This document shows positions 33,101 through 42,567 of a stretch of DNA of 64,000 nt, one piece after another. A program made the translations under genes and the position numbers. A model generated the notes under the pieces. That model saw nothing but the letters and a program-made list of their open reading frames with translations. It did no database searches and was not told the DNA's origin. The stretch comes from Hymenobacter jeollabukensis (GTDB lineage Bacteria; Bacteroidota; Bacteroidia; Cytophagales; Hymenobacteraceae): the NCBI RefSeq assembly GCF_005771675.1, contig NZ_VAJM01000005.1, positions 248,001 to 312,000 on the forward strand. Direction: 5' to 3'. The first letter of the stretch is position 1. Every line of letters begins with the position of its first letter.

Positions 33101-33474
33101 AGATCGAGCAGCGCAGAGCCCGGCGTGGGAGGCGAAAGGCCTCAAAAATATAGCTTTTCGGTGACGAAGCGCTACGGTATTGCAAGGCAGGAGGGTATAA
33201 GGTTGTGAATTTGTGAAATAAGCAGAGGAGCCATTGAGAATTTTCAGGCTGATATACCCTTCTGCTTGCAGCTGTGCGGCTTCTGGCTCGCTACTTCTTC
33301 GCTGCAACGGCTTGCTAGCCTCCTCTCCCGATGGATGTTTAATGGTAAGTTCTGCCGCAGTGGCCGCGCATTTTGGCATGGCACGGCACTTGACAAAGCG
33401 GTATCTTCGTTTCCCGGGGAGCCTTTGCGCGGCCCGGGGCTGCCATTCTGGCGCTGCCGCCCTTTTCCCTAGCT
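33101..33474. other. divergent intergenic region between the PorE-like gene and lon
   Basis: 374 nt with no credible gene. It contains the -7-like TATTTTTG (33143-33150, minus strand) for the PorE-like gene. A heat-shock or other regulatory site for lon is not recognisable; TATCTTCG near 33401 is only a weak -7 candidate. Confidence 0.5.
33143..33150 (-). promoter_or_regulatory. candidate -7 element of the PorE-like gene
   Basis: TATTTTTG on the minus strand fits TAnnTTTG, 42 nt before the ATG at 33100. No good -33 element. Confidence 0.45.
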
Positions 33475-35982
33475 ATGCCTAAAAAATCCGATCCGCGTTT
33501 GCCCGCCGGGCTTCACCTCATGACCGACGGACCCGACGAGCTGGTGCAAGTCGTGTCGGCCGACCCGGAGCAGGGGACGCCCGAGCCGGGGGAAACGCCG
33601 GAAGTGCTGCCCATCCTGCCCGTGCGCAACACCGTGCTCTTCCCCGGCGTGGTGCTGCCCGTCACGGTTACGCGCAAAAAGAGCATCCGCTTGGTGCGCC
33701 GCGCCTACCGCGGCGACAAGCTAGTGGGCGTGGTGGCCCAGAAAACCGGCAACGCCGAGGACCCCGCCATTGCCGACCTCTACGAAGTGGGCACCATGGC
33801 CCGCATCCTGAAGCTGCTGGAGCTGCCCGACGGCAACACCACCATCATCATTCAGGGCCAGCAGCGCTTCCGCATCGGCGAGGTGACGCAGAGCACACCT
33901 TACTTCGCGGCCCGGGTGGAGTACCTGCCCGAGCTGATGCCCACGCGCTCAACCAAGGAAATCAAGGGCCTGGTGGCCTCGTTGAAAGATGCGGCCACCA
34001 AGATGCTCAAGCTCAACCCCGAAATTCCGCAGGAAGCCCAGGTGGCGCTGGACAACATCGAGTCGCCGGCCTTCCTGATTCACTTTCTGGCTTCCAACCT
34101 CAACGTGGAAGTGGGCCAGAAGCAGCAGCTGCTGGAAATCAACGAGGGCGTGCAGCGCGGCACCCGCCTGCTGGAACTGCTGCTGAAGGAAATTCAGCTG
34201 CTCGAAATCAAGCACGAAATCCAGAACAAGGTCCACACCGACCTCGACCAGCAGCAGCGCGACTATTTCCTGCGCCAGCAGCTGAAAGTGCTGCAGGACG
34301 AGCTCGGCCAGGAAGGCCCCGACCAGGAGCTGGACAAGCTGCGCCTGCGCGCCAAGGGCAAAAAGTGGCCCGAGGCCGTGGCCAAGCACTTCCAGAAAGA
34401 GCTGGACAAGCTCGGCCGCATGAGCCCCATGGCCGCCGAGTACCCGGTGAGCCTGAACTACGCCGAGTTCCTGCTCGATTTGCCCTGGGGTGAGTACACC
34501 AAGGACAACTTCAACCTGACGCGCACCCGCAAAATCCTCGACCAGGACCACTACGGCCTGGAAAAGGTGAAGGAGCGCATCCTGGAGTACCTGGCCGTGC
34601 TCAAGCTCAAGCAGGACCTGCGCGCCCCGATTCTGTGCCTCTACGGCCCGCCCGGCGTGGGCAAAACCTCCCTGGGCCGCAGCATCGCCACGGCGCTGGG
34701 CCGCAAGTACGTGCGCCTGAGCCTGGGCGGCGTGCGCGACGAGGCCGAAATCCGCGGGCACCGCAAAACCTACGTGGGCGCCATGCCCGGCCGCATCATC
34801 TCGCAGATCAAGAAAGCCGGCGCCTCCAACCCGGTGATGATTCTGGACGAGGTGGACAAGCTCAGCTCCGACTTCCGCGGCGACCCGCAGGCCGCCCTGC
34901 TGGAAGTGCTGGACCCCGAGCAGAACTCCACCTTCACCGACAACTACCTGGAAGTGGAGTACGACCTCTCGCGCGTGCTCTTCATTGCCACCGCCAACTC
35001 GCTCGACTCCATTCACCCCGCCCTGCGCGACCGGATGGAAATCATCGACCTGACGGGCTACACGCTGGAGGAGAAAACCCAGATTGCCAAAAAGCACCTC
35101 TGGCCTAAGCAGGTGACCGAGCACGGCCTCACCGCCAAGGACGTGAGCATCAGCACCGCCGCCGTGCAGCGCGTGATTGACGACTACACCCGCGAATCGG
35201 GGGTGCGCAGCCTGGAGCGCAAGCTGGGCGCCCTCACCCGCAACGTGGCCAAGCATAAGGCGATGAAGCAGCCTTTCCCGGCCAAGCTGGAGCCCGAGGA
35301 CGTGACCAAAATCCTCGGCGCGGCCATTTTCGACCGCGACCTGTACCAGGACAACGACACGGCCGGCGTGGTGACGGGCCTGGCCTGGACGAGCGTGGGC
35401 GGCGACATTCTGTTCATCGAAAGCCTGCTGAGCCGGGGCCGGGGCAAGCTCACGCTGTCGGGCCAGCTCGGCGACGTGATGAAGGAATCGGCGGTGACGG
35501 CCTTGAGCTACCTGCGCAGCCGGGCCGAGGAGCTGGGCATCGACTACCGCCTCTTCGACCAGTACGACCTGCACATTCACTTCCCCGAGGGCGCCGTGCC
35601 CAAGGATGGTCCGAGCGCGGGCATTGCTATCTTCACCAGCATTGCCTCGGTGTTTACACAGCGCAAAATCCGCTCCCACCTGGCCATGACCGGCGAAATC
35701 ACCCTGCGCGGCAAGGTGCTGCCGGTAGGCGGCATCAAGGAGAAGGTGCTGGCCGCCAAGCGCGCCGGCATCAAGGACATCATCCTGAGCCACAAAAACC
35801 GTAAGGACATCCAGGAAATCCCGGCCGAGTACGTGAAAGACCTGCAGATTCACTACGCCGACCGCGTGGATGACGTGCTGCAGGTGGCGTTGCTGGATGA
35901 GCTGGTGGCCAAGCCGCTGAAGCTGGTGGTGCGCGAGGAAGAAAAAGCCCCGGCGCCGCTGCACGAGGTGGAAGTGCAGTAG
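33475..35982 (+). CDS. lon: ATP-dependent protease Lon
   Basis: 835 residues, normal length for LonA. N-terminal substrate-binding domain starts [20 protein letters not shown]. The AAA+ module has Walker [11 protein letters not shown] (about residue 390), [20 protein letters not shown] (Walker B) and [20 protein letters not shown]. The protease domain carries the catalytic Ser in [14 protein letters not shown] (about 712) and the Lys in [14 protein letters not shown] (about 754). It degrades damaged and regulatory proteins in the cytoplasm. A strong terminator follows 20 nt after the stop. No odd features. Confidence 0.97.
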   Translation: MPKKSDPRLPAGLHLMTDGPDELVQVVSADPEQGTPEPGETPEVLPILPVRNTVLFPGVVLPVTVTRKKSIRLVRRAYRGDKLVGVVAQKTGNAEDPAIADLYEVGTMARILKLLELPDGNTTIIIQGQQRFRIGEVTQSTPYFAARVEYLPELMPTRSTKEIKGLVASLKDAATKMLKLNPEIPQEAQVALDNIESPAFLIHFLASNLNVEVGQKQQLLEINEGVQRGTRLLELLLKEIQLLEIKHEIQNKVHTDLDQQQRDYFLRQQLKVLQDELGQEGPDQELDKLRLRAKGKKWPEAVAKHFQKELDKLGRMSPMAAEYPVSLNYAEFLLDLPWGEYTKDNFNLTRTRKILDQDHYGLEKVKERILEYLAVLKLKQDLRAPILCLYGPPGVGKTSLGRSIATALGRKYVRLSLGGVRDEAEIRGHRKTYVGAMPGRIISQIKKAGASNPVMILDEVDKLSSDFRGDPQAALLEVLDPEQNSTFTDNYLEVEYDLSRVLFIATANSLDSIHPALRDRMEIIDLTGYTLEEKTQIAKKHLWPKQVTEHGLTAKDVSISTAAVQRVIDDYTRESGVRSLERKLGALTRNVAKHKAMKQPFPAKLEPEDVTKILGAAIFDRDLYQDNDTAGVVTGLAWTSVGGDILFIESLLSRGRGKLTLSGQLGDVMKESAVTALSYLRSRAEELGIDYRLFDQYDLHIHFPEGAVPKDGPSAGIAIFTSIASVFTQRKIRSHLAMTGEITLRGKVLPVGGIKEKVLAAKRAGIKDIILSHKNRKDIQEIPAEYVKDLQIHYADRVDDVLQVALLDELVAKPLKLVVREEEKAPAPLHEVEVQ

Positions 35983-36002
35983 CCGGTTGGTTTAGATACT
36001 TT

Positions 36003-36043
36003 AGCCCCGTTTCAGCCGAATAGCTGAGGCGGGGCTTCTTTCT
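36003..36043 (+). terminator. rho-independent terminator of lon
   Basis: AGCCCCGTTTCAGC pairs with GCTGAGGCGGGGCT (two G-T wobbles) around a short loop, followed by TCTTTCT. Confidence 0.8.
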
Positions 36044-36053
36044 GATTACGACT

Positions 36054-36296
36054 ATGGATGCTGAACAGGTGCGCAGCAAGGCCGATTTTCTCCAGTTTAT
36101 GGCCGCTCTGCAGCAGGATTTGGCCGATAATTCACCGCAGTGGGAAAACCGTAAGTTGGCTGATTATCTGGAGGCGTTGGGACGCTGGGTTGAGGACATG
36201 GAAGGATATTACCGCAACACCGGCCAGGAAGTGCCCCGGCAAATCAGCTGGCGCGTGTTTGCCAGCATCCTGCGGGCGGCCAGCATCTACGAGTAA
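36054..36296 (+). CDS. DUF7660-like small protein
   Basis: 80 residues, MDAEQVRSKADFLQFMAALQ to WRVFASILRAASIYE. The central LEALGRWVEDMEGYYRNTGQ and the C-terminal SWRVFASILRAASIYE match the small soluble family I know as DUF7660, whose members are found as single genes across many bacteria, sometimes near toxin/immunity loci. No secretion signal. The gene lies directly after the lon terminator and has no close partner. Function unknown. Confidence 0.6.
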   Translation: MDAEQVRSKADFLQFMAALQQDLADNSPQWENRKLADYLEALGRWVEDMEGYYRNTGQEVPRQISWRVFASILRAASIYE

Positions 36297-36368
36297 AGCC
36301 GCCGCGACGTATCATAAAACGGCCCCGGCTGCGTTAGCCTCGCGCATCCCTGTTGTATCTTAGCTGTA

Positions 36369-37430
36369 ATGATTCGACCCGTACGCCGCCTGTTTCGTGC
36401 TTTGTTGGTTGTGCCCGCTTTTGCCGGCGGCCTCACGGTTGCTCACGCTCAGATTGGTGGGCAGAGCGCGTTTTCCTCGCTGAGTTTGCCGCCCGCCGCC
36501 TACCTGGCCGGCGTGGGTGGCATGAGCGTCTCGGGCCGCACCGCCGACCCGAACATGCTCTACGGCAACCCGGCCCTGCTGAACTCGGAAATGGACGGCC
36601 GCTTGGCCCTGAGCTACGGCGGCTACCTCGGCGACATCAAGCAGAGCACGGCCGCCTACGTGCGCAACTCCGAGAAGCTCGGCCGCTGGGGCTTCGGCCT
36701 CTCGTACCTCAGCTACGGCGACTTCGACATGTACGACCCGGCCGGCAACCCCATGGGCAAGTTCTCGGTCAATGACTACCACCTCAGCCTGAGCAACGCC
36801 CACACCGTCGGGCCGTTCACCATGGGCGCCACGGCCCGCTTCGCCGTAGCCGGTATTGCCGGCAATCATTCCATGGCCACCTTGCTCGACGTGGGCAGCG
36901 TGTTCAAGCATCCTGAAAAGGACTGGACGGTGGGCCTAGCCGTGAAGAACGTCGGCTACCAGGTGAAGCCCTTTGACGGCAGCAACCGGGAGCCGCTGCC
37001 CCTGGATGTGCAGCTGGGTACTTCCATCAAGCCCGAGCACATGCCGGTGCGCTTCACCATCACGGCCCACCACCTGCAGCAGTTCGACATCGTGTACCTC
37101 GACACCCTGCAGAGCCGCACCCAGAGCCTCGACGGCACCACCAAAGTGCCCAAGAAGAGCGTCGGCGACAAGATTGCGCGTCACTTCACGGTAGGAGGGG
37201 AGCTGCTGCTGGGCAAGGGCTTCAACATCCGCGTGTCGTACAACCACATGCGCCGCCGCGAGCTGCGCCTCGATAACACCTCCGGCGGGGCCGGCCTGGC
37301 CTTCGGCGGCATGCTCCGGCTGGGCGCGTATCAGTTCGAGTACACCCGCGCCATGTACCACGTTTCGGGCGGCGCCAACTACATCACCCTGACCCGCAAC
37401 GTGGACGAGCTGTTCAGCAAGAAGAACTGA
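36369..37430 (+). CDS. porQ: type IX secretion system protein PorQ
   Basis: 353 residues. Signal peptide (LFRALLVVPAFAGGLTVAHA) followed by IGGQSAFSSLSLPPAAYLAG VGGMSVSGRTADPNMLYGNP ALLN, the N-terminal pattern of the PorV/PorQ group of FadL-like outer-membrane barrels, and then alternating beta strands to the C-terminus (YITLTRNVDELFSKKN). The length fits PorQ. In the T9SS PorQ is part of the outer-membrane attachment complex that transfers cargo onto surface lipopolysaccharide. The PorE-like gene and a sorting-domain metalloprotease are encoded within 7 kb, supporting the call. Transcribed alone, with a long structured repeat behind it. Confidence 0.78.
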   Translation: MIRPVRRLFRALLVVPAFAGGLTVAHAQIGGQSAFSSLSLPPAAYLAGVGGMSVSGRTADPNMLYGNPALLNSEMDGRLALSYGGYLGDIKQSTAAYVRNSEKLGRWGFGLSYLSYGDFDMYDPAGNPMGKFSVNDYHLSLSNAHTVGPFTMGATARFAVAGIAGNHSMATLLDVGSVFKHPEKDWTVGLAVKNVGYQVKPFDGSNREPLPLDVQLGTSIKPEHMPVRFTITAHHLQQFDIVYLDTLQSRTQSLDGTTKVPKKSVGDKIARHFTVGGELLLGKGFNIRVSYNHMRRRELRLDNTSGGAGLAFGGMLRLGAYQFEYTRAMYHVSGGANYITLTRNVDELFSKKN

Positions 37431-37460
37431 GCCGCGGTACCACGGGCAAACGGCAGTACC

Positions 37461-37652
37461 GGCCGTCATTGCGAGCAACGCGAAGCAATCTTTCCTCTAG
37501 TAGCACGACGGTCCAACCGGCACCAACTAAAAAGATTACCGCCCGAAAACGTCGTTCGAACGTCTTCGGGCGGAGCTGTTTTCGGTCAGCAGGCATTGGG
37601 TCGGCGGTGCTAATAGGGGAAGGATTGCCGCACTTCGCTCGCAATGACGGCC
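37461..37652. repeat. composite inverted repeat between porQ and hslU
   Basis: Outer arms start GGCCGTCATTGCGAGCAACG and end CTTCGCTCGCAATGACGGCC, with further pairing of GCAATC/GATTGC. Inside is a second hairpin (37539-37573) with stem CCGCCCGAA/TTCGGGCGG. This belongs to the widespread GTCATTGCGAG type of repeats and is a different subfamily from the copies at 3961, 13631 and 19347. Confidence 0.75.
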
Positions 37653-37795
37653 AATGGGGCCGTTTCGCTGGAGCAACCATACCATCTGCCAGAACGGCAC
37701 GGCTTTGGTTTCCGCCATCATTTTTGCTGCCGGGCAACCCTGCCGCCGCGGCTTAGTATCTAGTCGGCAGCGGCGCTACTCCGCTTTTCCCGCTT

Positions 37796-39217
37796 ATGCT
37801 CGATTCCGCCACCTTCCTCACGCCGGCCCAGATTGTGGCCGAGCTCGACAAATACATCATCGGCCAGCACGACGCCAAGCGCAACGTGGCCATTGCCCTG
37901 CGCAACCGCTGGCGCCGCCTGCACGCCCCGGCCGACATGCAACGCGAAATCGTGCCCAACAACATCCTGATGATTGGCTCGACGGGCGTGGGCAAAACCG
38001 AAATTGCCCGCCGCCTCGCCGCCATTGCCGACGCGCCCTTCACCAAGGTCGAAGCCTCGAAGTTCACCGAGGTAGGCTACGTGGGCCGCGACGTGGAGAG
38101 CATGGTGCGCGACCTGGCCGAGCAAGCCGTGAACCTGGTGAAGCAGCGCCGCAAGGAAGCCGTGAAAAGCCAGGCCGCCCAGGCCGTGGAAGACGCCATC
38201 CTCGATGCGCTGATTCCGCCCCTGCCCGGGGCCGGCAGCGCGCCGGCCGTGCCGGGCGGCGTGGGCTTCGGCATCAGCAGCGCCGCCGGCAACGACATGC
38301 CCACCTCCGACCGGGAGCTGAACGAGCGGACCCGGGAGCGGTTCCGCGAAAAGCTGCAGCGCGGCGAGCTGGAAGAGCGGTTCATCGACATCAAGGTGCA
38401 GCAGGGCGGCAGCCCCGGCATCGGCCTGATGGGCGGGCAAGCGGGCCTCGACGAAGCTTCGCTGCAGGGTCTGCAGGACATGCTCGGCTCGATGATGCCC
38501 AAGAAGACGCGCAAGCGCAAGGTCACCATTGCCGAAGCCCGCAAAATCCTGCTCGACGAGGAAGCCGCCAAACTCATCGACATGGACGAGGTGAAAGACG
38601 AAGCCATTCGGCTGGCCGAAAACGCCGGCATCATCTTCATCGACGAAATCGACAAAGTAGCCTCTTCCAACGCCAATAAAAGCGGCCCCGACGTGAGCCG
38701 CGAAGGCGTGCAGCGCGACCTGCTGCCCATCGTGGAAGGCTCGGCCGTGACGACCAAGTACGGCGTCGTCAACACCGACCACATTCTCTTCATTGCCGCC
38801 GGCGCCTTCCACGTCAGCAAGCCCTCCGACCTGATTCCGGAGCTGCAGGGCCGCTTTCCCATCCGCGTGGAGCTGCAGAGCCTGACCAAAGAGGACTTCT
38901 ACCGCATCCTCAAAGACCCCAAAAACGCCCTCACTAAGCAGTACGAAGCCCTGCTCAAGGCCGAGGACGTGGAGCTGACCTTCGACGACGCGGCCCTGGA
39001 AGAACTGGCCAGCATTGCCTTCGAAGTCAACAGCGAGGTAGAAAACATCGGGGCCCGGCGCCTGCACACCGTCATGAGCCGTTTGCTCAACGACATTCTG
39101 TTCGACGTGCCCGACCGCATCGGCCCCAACGCCCACATTCAGGTGACGCGGGAACTGGTAGAGCAGCGCCTGCAGGGCATGGTGCGCAACCGCGACCTGA
39201 GCCAGTACATCCTGTGA
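37796..39217 (+). CDS. hslU: HslU, ATPase subunit of the HslUV protease
   Basis: 473 residues. Starts MLDSATFLTPAQIVAELDKY and IIGQHDAKRNVAIALRNRWR, the classic HslU N-terminus. Walker A GSTGVGKTEIARRLA (about residue 61), the pore-loop-like GYVGRDVE, Walker B GIIFIDEIDKVA, and the intermediate I domain (about 115-240, with a Gly/Pro/Ala-rich insertion GAGSAPAVPGGVGFG). C-terminal QYIL resembles the tail that docks into HslV. HslU unfolds substrates for the HslV peptidase; no hslV is found in this window, so the partner must be encoded elsewhere. Confidence 0.95.
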   Translation: MLDSATFLTPAQIVAELDKYIIGQHDAKRNVAIALRNRWRRLHAPADMQREIVPNNILMIGSTGVGKTEIARRLAAIADAPFTKVEASKFTEVGYVGRDVESMVRDLAEQAVNLVKQRRKEAVKSQAAQAVEDAILDALIPPLPGAGSAPAVPGGVGFGISSAAGNDMPTSDRELNERTRERFREKLQRGELEERFIDIKVQQGGSPGIGLMGGQAGLDEASLQGLQDMLGSMMPKKTRKRKVTIAEARKILLDEEAAKLIDMDEVKDEAIRLAENAGIIFIDEIDKVASSNANKSGPDVSREGVQRDLLPIVEGSAVTTKYGVVNTDHILFIAAGAFHVSKPSDLIPELQGRFPIRVELQSLTKEDFYRILKDPKNALTKQYEALLKAEDVELTFDDAALEELASIAFEVNSEVENIGARRLHTVMSRLLNDILFDVPDRIGPNAHIQVTRELVEQRLQGMVRNRDLSQYIL

Positions 39218-39232
39218 GTTGGTGCAATGGTG

Positions 39233-39312
39233 AAATGGTGAGTGGTCGTTCAACGGACACCTCCGTGCGTACGTAGCGGAAAGAAGGTGACCAGAACGAC
39301 CACTCACCATTT
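39233..39312. repeat. inverted repeat between hslU and the dehydrogenase gene
   Basis: AAATGGTGAGTGGTCGTT (39233-39250) and AACGACCACTCACCATTT (39295-39312) are perfect 18-bp inverted copies. The loop side contains CGTTCAACGG, related to the loop word of the structured repeats. Could serve as hslU terminator. Confidence 0.7.
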
Positions 39313-39335
39313 TCCCCATCTCGCCATTTCACTTG

Positions 39336-40064
39336 ATGCACTACTACATCATCACCGGCGCCAGCCGGGGCCTCGGCCGGGCGCTGGCCGAAGCCGTGCT
39401 GCAGCAGCCCGATACACATGTGCTGGGCGTGTCGCGCCACGCCACCATCGAGCACCCGCGCTACCAACACCAGCCCCTTGACCTCTCCGACATCGTGGCA
39501 GTGCAGAACAACCTCTACAAGCTGTTCCCCGCCCGCCCCGACGCCAGCAGCCTCACCCTCGTCAACAACGCTGGCGTGATGGGCGAAATCAGCTACGCCG
39601 GCGCTCTGCCCAACGAGCACTACGAGTTCGTGTTCGACGTCAACATCATTGCCCCGGCCATGCTGATGAACACCTTCCTGAGTGCCTACGGCAGCCTCGC
39701 GTGCCCGCGCACCGTGCTCAACGTCAGCAGCGGCGCCGGCCGGCGACCCGTCGACGGCTGGGGCGCCTACTGCGCCTCCAAGGCCGCGCTGGACATGCTC
39801 AGCCAGGTGGCGCAGAAGGAGCAGGACCAGCGCGGCAGTAATATCCGCATCAGCAGCCTCGCGCCAGGCACCGTCGATACCGATATGCAGACGCACATCC
39901 GGGCGGCGAGGGAGGGCAGCTTTAGCGAGTTAGGGAGATTTGTGGCCTTACACGAAGCTGCAGAATTATTGCCACCTGCTGAAGCAGCGCAAAGGCTATT
40001 AGCGTGGTTGCACCAATCACCATCCCACGACAATGCGGCTGGACGTCGCTCACAGCAGGAGTAG
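39336..40064 (+). CDS. short-chain dehydrogenase/reductase
   Basis: 242 residues from the ATG at 39336 (MHYYIITGASRGLGRALAEA). Classical SDR: cofactor motif TGASRGLG at residues 7-14, NNAGVMG, catalytic Ser in NVSSGAGR and the YxxxK pair in GAYCASKAAL, PGTVDTDM. The set fits the sepiapterin- or benzil-reductase-like branch with NADP(H) preference, but the substrate cannot be deduced. The tail after residue 200 is poorly conserved and of lower G+C, so the last 30 residues may be unusual. A palindromic terminator lies 200 nt downstream. Confidence 0.82.
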   Translation: MHYYIITGASRGLGRALAEAVLQQPDTHVLGVSRHATIEHPRYQHQPLDLSDIVAVQNNLYKLFPARPDASSLTLVNNAGVMGEISYAGALPNEHYEFVFDVNIIAPAMLMNTFLSAYGSLACPRTVLNVSSGAGRRPVDGWGAYCASKAALDMLSQVAQKEQDQRGSNIRISSLAPGTVDTDMQTHIRAAREGSFSELGRFVALHEAAELLPPAEAAQRLLAWLHQSPSHDNAAGRRSQQE

Positions 40065-40264
40065 CTAAAACCAGCTCTATTGTATTATGACAGGGGCTAG
40101 ACAACGTAGAGGACGCTTCTGTCCTTAAACCAAATATAATTGGGCCTGCTCAAGCGCGTACTGACACGCGAGGGGGTATGTCGAAAGGGTATCGGTTTAG
40201 TATGTAACTCAGCGTAATCCCACGCATTCCAGACGCCGTAAACGACCGCGCTTAGATATTGATC

Positions 40265-40310
40265 GACCATAAAAAAAGCCAGACCGATCGGTCTGGCTTT
40301 TTTTATGGTC
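40265..40310. terminator. 46-nt perfect palindrome, bidirectional terminator
   Basis: The 23-nt left half starts GACCATAAAAAAAGCCAGAC and the right half is its exact inverted copy with no extra loop base. It gives a GC stem plus a T-run in both directions between the dehydrogenase gene and the SusC/D locus 1 lipoprotein gene. Confidence 0.88.
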
Positions 40311-40321
40311 GCTAAGTCGGA

Positions 40322-40951
40322 TTAGCTCACAATGCGTACGCGTACTGGCATCGGAATCACTTGAACGTCTCCATTGGGAGTGCTCAAGGTCAACACAAAG
40401 TAGTACAGAAGCTGCGTAGGCGACTGGGGAGAAACAGTCGAATACAGGGGAGCCGCACCGGCACCCGCACCCACTCGGGTCCGGTAGTTGTTATAGTCCA
40501 ACAACGTGGAGGTGAACGTGATGGTGTTGGTGCCGTTGCCCGGGATGGCAACCGCCGCCGGCGCCGTTGCGTTGCCGTTGTAGTTCAGCTGACGGGCCGG
40601 AGTGCCTTGCAACTCGGTCAGACCATTGGTGCCAGTAGCAACCCGCGTAATTTCCTTGATGGTCCCTTTGTCTGCAGGGATGGAAAACGTGATGGAGAAC
40701 CGGCCGGGAGCCGCCGTCGTCGGATTAGCTGGCACCGTACCGGTAGCCGGCGGGGTGGCAGGAGCGGAATTGCCCTGTACCACAATTACTGGGAAGCGTT
40801 CGAAGAAATCCGGATTAGTAACCGTTACGGGAATTTCAGCAAAGCTGGGAGCCAACGGGTCTAGGTTGTTGTTGTCGTACTCCTTTTTGCAAGAAAAAGC
40901 AGTTGTAGCAATCAACAGCAGACCGCAAAGTTTGATCAATTGGTTTTTCAT
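40322..40951 (-). CDS. lipoprotein of SusC/D locus 1
   Basis: 209 residues from the ATG at 40951: MKNQLIKLCGLLLIATTAFS followed by CKKEYDNN, a lipobox with the Cys at residue 21. The mature part is Pro/Thr/Ala/Asn-rich and beta-type (FSITFSIPADKGTIKEITRV, NTITFTSTLLDYNNYRTRVG), like the accessory surface lipoproteins encoded behind many SusC/SusD pairs (SusE/SusF-like position). It lies 38 nt behind the SusD gene on the same strand. A glycan- or peptide-binding role is plausible from position only. Confidence 0.7.
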   Translation of the reverse strand: MKNQLIKLCGLLLIATTAFSCKKEYDNNNLDPLAPSFAEIPVTVTNPDFFERFPVIVVQGNSAPATPPATGTVPANPTTAAPGRFSITFSIPADKGTIKEITRVATGTNGLTELQGTPARQLNYNGNATAPAAVAIPGNGTNTITFTSTLLDYNNYRTRVGAGAGAAPLYSTVSPQSPTQLLYYFVLTLSTPNGDVQVIPMPVRVRIVS

Positions 40952-40989
40952 GTCAGAATCAAGTTCGAAGTGAGTGGAATAGCCCCCGG

Positions 40990-42549
40990 TTATTGAGCCC
41001 ACCACACTGGCGTGTTGGTTCTGATGCTCGGGTCCAAACCTTCGGCGCCGCTGTTGGCGTTGATTTCGGTGTTCGGGTACGGAAAGCGTTTAGGAATGCT
41101 CGTGGGGTCGTCACCAGCCGGATTGTCTACCAGCGCCAAGCGCGGATAGCCCGTGCGGCGGTAGTCGTTGTAAGCTTCGTAGCTGTTGCCTACCCACGCT
41201 ATCCATTTCTGGGTGATGATTTGGTTTATGGCCTGTGCCGAGTTAGCAGGCAGGTTGGCTACGCGTGGGTTGGCCGTGAAATAAGCCGTAACGTCCGCGT
41301 CGGCAATACCTGCTTTCGTCATGGAAGCGCGGATTGCGGCCTGGTACAACGATTGGGCGGTTGCACCAGCTGGTGCCGTGTAGCCCGGTAACCCGCGCTG
41401 CGCGGCTTCTGCCAGGATGAAAAGCCGCTGGAAGTTGGTCATCAGGCGAACGGGCGCCTCGCCCTGCGTGCCGCGGATATACACGTTGTAGCGCGAGCGG
41501 TTGGTCAGCGCCGTGTTGTTGGGGACCGGAATCCGGGCCGGCAGCGCAGCATTGGCCCCGTTCTGGAAGCCCGTGAAGGTGCCAAACGGATTAACAATGG
41601 TGCCGGTGGTGTTGACCGTAGCCGTGCGCGGCTGCGTCGTATTGAAGAAAATGGGCAAGCGCGGGTCGTTGCGTACTGCCATGCTATCGAGCAGTCGCTG
41701 GCTGAGCAACTGGTCGTCCGGACGAGTCACAAAATTGTACTCGTACAACGGGTTGCGGTTGCCAACCGACGAGCCGAACGGTACTTCGAAGTCGTTGGCG
41801 TTGGTGCTGATGGCGCCAGCCTGTGCCAAGTTGATGATCGAGCCAGCCAAGGCCGGCTCCCGCTTGCTGATGGTAGTGGCAAGTTTGAGCAGCAGGGAGT
41901 TACCCATTTGCTTCCATTTGGCCAAGTCGCCGCGGTAAACCGGGTCGGAAGCGGCGGTGGGCACCAGCGCCGACGGTTTGTCAAGATCAGCCAAGCCATC
42001 ACGCGTCAGGTCAATCAGGCCTTGGATGTTTTTGGCCTGGTTGCCTTTGTAGATATCTTCCTGCTTGTCGAAACGCGGCGTAAGATTCGACAACCCTTGC
42101 AACGCCTGGGAGTAGGGGATATCACCGTACAAATCCGTGGTGAAAGCGAAGTTGTAAGCCAGGAGCAGCTTGCCAATCCCGGCATAAGCCGGGCTGCTGC
42201 TTTGGGTGGCAATATCGATCATCTGCTTTGAGTTGATCAACGAGCCGCCGTACAGCTCAAAATTCCAACTGTTGTCGAAAGCGCTGCGCAAGTTATACAC
42301 ATCGTAAGCCGCCGGCTGGTTGGCAGCTCCTGCCATGTGTTGAACCAGAACCCCGGTTGCCCGGCCCAAATCGTTGGCGACGGTGAAACCGGTAACGATG
42401 ATGTTGCTGGTCAGCAGCGCCGGTAACCCGATCGAAGTAGTTCTGTTCGGGTCATTGTTGACGTCCAAGAACTCGTCCTTGTTGCAGCTGGCGGTGGACA
42501 AAGCCACGCCGGCAGCAAGAACAAGGCCAAGTAGGTGCTTATTTTTCAT
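40990..42549 (-). CDS. SusD/RagB-family lipoprotein, locus 1
   Basis: 519 residues. MKNKHLLGLVLAAGVALSTA then SC gives a lipobox (Cys near residue 22), followed by DEFLDVNNDPNRTTSIGLPA, the usual beginning of SusD-like proteins. Helical TPR-like repeats follow (YAGIGKLLLAYNFAFTTDLY, GDIPYSQALQG), and the C-terminal part has QIITQKWIAWVGNSYEAYND and RFPYPNTEINANS. SusD proteins form the lid of the outer-membrane SusC transporter and bind the polymer to be imported. Start lies 18 nt after the SusC stop. Substrate unknown. Confidence 0.9.
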   Translation of the reverse strand: MKNKHLLGLVLAAGVALSTASCNKDEFLDVNNDPNRTTSIGLPALLTSNIIVTGFTVANDLGRATGVLVQHMAGAANQPAAYDVYNLRSAFDNSWNFELYGGSLINSKQMIDIATQSSSPAYAGIGKLLLAYNFAFTTDLYGDIPYSQALQGLSNLTPRFDKQEDIYKGNQAKNIQGLIDLTRDGLADLDKPSALVPTAASDPVYRGDLAKWKQMGNSLLLKLATTISKREPALAGSIINLAQAGAISTNANDFEVPFGSSVGNRNPLYEYNFVTRPDDQLLSQRLLDSMAVRNDPRLPIFFNTTQPRTATVNTTGTIVNPFGTFTGFQNGANAALPARIPVPNNTALTNRSRYNVYIRGTQGEAPVRLMTNFQRLFILAEAAQRGLPGYTAPAGATAQSLYQAAIRASMTKAGIADADVTAYFTANPRVANLPANSAQAINQIITQKWIAWVGNSYEAYNDYRRTGYPRLALVDNPAGDDPTSIPKRFPYPNTEINANSGAEGLDPSIRTNTPVWWAQ

Positions 42550-42567
42550 GGGAAGAAAGGTCTCAGA

